Assembly: GCF_018413645.1 (NCBI RefSeq)
Contig: NZ_JAHCDA010000002.1
Span: 1,257,676-1,321,675 of the forward strand
Source: Roseococcus pinisoli
GTDB taxonomy: Bacteria > Pseudomonadota > Alphaproteobacteria > Acetobacterales > Acetobacteraceae
Direction of reading: 5' to 3'
Length of the DNA stretch: 64,000 nt
Both the position numbers and the translations under genes were made by a program. Below the pieces are notes generated by a model. That model was not told the origin of the DNA. It saw nothing but the letters and a program-made list of their open reading frames with translations, and searched no databases. Of the stretch, positions 63,872-64,000 are shown piece after piece; positions within the stretch are counted from its first letter, which is position 1; each line of letters starts with the position of its first letter.

Positions 63872-64000
63872 GTTGTTTAGTCCCGGCATTTCCTGGTGCG
63901 GATTTTTGCTGAAGCGTTCGGGCGTTTCTGCTCATGTTTTGCAGATGAATTCGTAGGGCGTGAGGCCGCGCAGCCGTTTGAGGCGGCGGGCGAAGTTGTA
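63872..64000 (-). pseudogene. IS481-type transposase C-terminal end (cut by window edge, in-frame TGA)
   Basis: The minus strand reads YNFARRLKRLRGLTPYEFIC, KT, then TGA (63932-63934), then AETPERFSKNPHQEMPGLNN. The family ending is a Trp at the stop position and ...MPGLNT. So the stop is probably a TGG-to-TGA change, or the sequence naturally ends there. The TGTTGTTTAGTCC at 63871-63883 is where the element's terminal repeat would begin. It marks an insertion at the right edge of the window. Confidence 0.75.

Overview
The window is about 64 kb of very GC-rich alphaproteobacterial DNA. TRAP, branched-chain amino acid (Liv) and Bug-type solute receptors, a PrpF-family isomerase, pirin, a DUF6111/CCA-transferase/NUDIX/DUF1285/MoxR block and many ATGA- or GTGA-overlapping genes point to an Acetobacteraceae member of the Roseomonas type. 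The genus is inferred from gene content only. No rRNA genes or CRISPR arrays were seen. One intact tRNA gene (Gln, anticodon CTG) and one tRNA-Arg 3' fragment are present.

Layout. From 1 to 2.3 kb lies a TRAP uptake operon (dctP-dctQ-dctM, minus strand, dctM cut by the window edge) behind a perfect palindromic operator. From 2.4 to 11.1 kb come fabI, pdxH, an APH/P-loop kinase fusion, a universal stress protein, acetyltransferases, mntP, a LysR/TauE pair, pirin and a PAT-like acetyltransferase. From 11.1 to 15.9 kb is a livKHMGF ABC operon with a hairpin-rich repeat between livH and livM. From 16 to 19.4 kb are prpF, a LysR regulator and an MFS transporter, with two matching ATC-N9-GAT operators. 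From 19.5 to 24.7 kb are an SH3 lipoprotein, an MsbA-like ABC exporter, CCA transferase, DUF6111, a NUDIX hydrolase and DUF1285. From 24.8 to 31.5 kb is a MoxR/DUF58/BatA-DUF4159/large membrane protein operon. From 31.6 to 38.1 kb are a secreted protein, FKBP, a flavin monooxygenase coupled to an unusual dipeptidase fusion, and an AI-2E/GAF protein. From 38.1 to 48.7 kb is a core block: tRNA-Gln, ppx, rlmE, guaB, an RsmB-type methyltransferase, a GNAT, guaA, a hybrid histidine kinase and an HD-GYP protein.

From 48.8 to 58.0 kb the DNA is a decayed genomic island. It is bracketed by two related copies of a tyrosine-integrase 3' end: a short degenerate remnant on the left, and a full-length copy with two in-frame stops on the right. 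A tRNA-Arg(CCG) 3' fragment and iterated GTTACCCC boxes lie just ahead of the right copy. The island holds small secreted or membrane proteins, a Bug receptor, an IalB-like protein, a SnoaL-like protein, an IS5-type transposase scrap and a membrane-bound PQQ dehydrogenase.

From 58.0 to 63.6 kb is the most unusual locus. It is a three-gene overlapping operon (minus strand) of a DUF218/YdcF protein, a 1261-residue protein that fuses a MurC-like ligase to an NRPS adenylation domain, a carrier domain and a thioesterase-like domain with a cysteine in the nucleophile position, and a membrane-anchored GH3 N-acetylhexosaminidase-like enzyme. No condensation domain is visible. My working model is that the Mur ligase fold makes the amide bond in a peptidoglycan-related or sugar-acid-linked aminoacyl product. 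The window ends in the C-terminal end of an IS481-type transposase.
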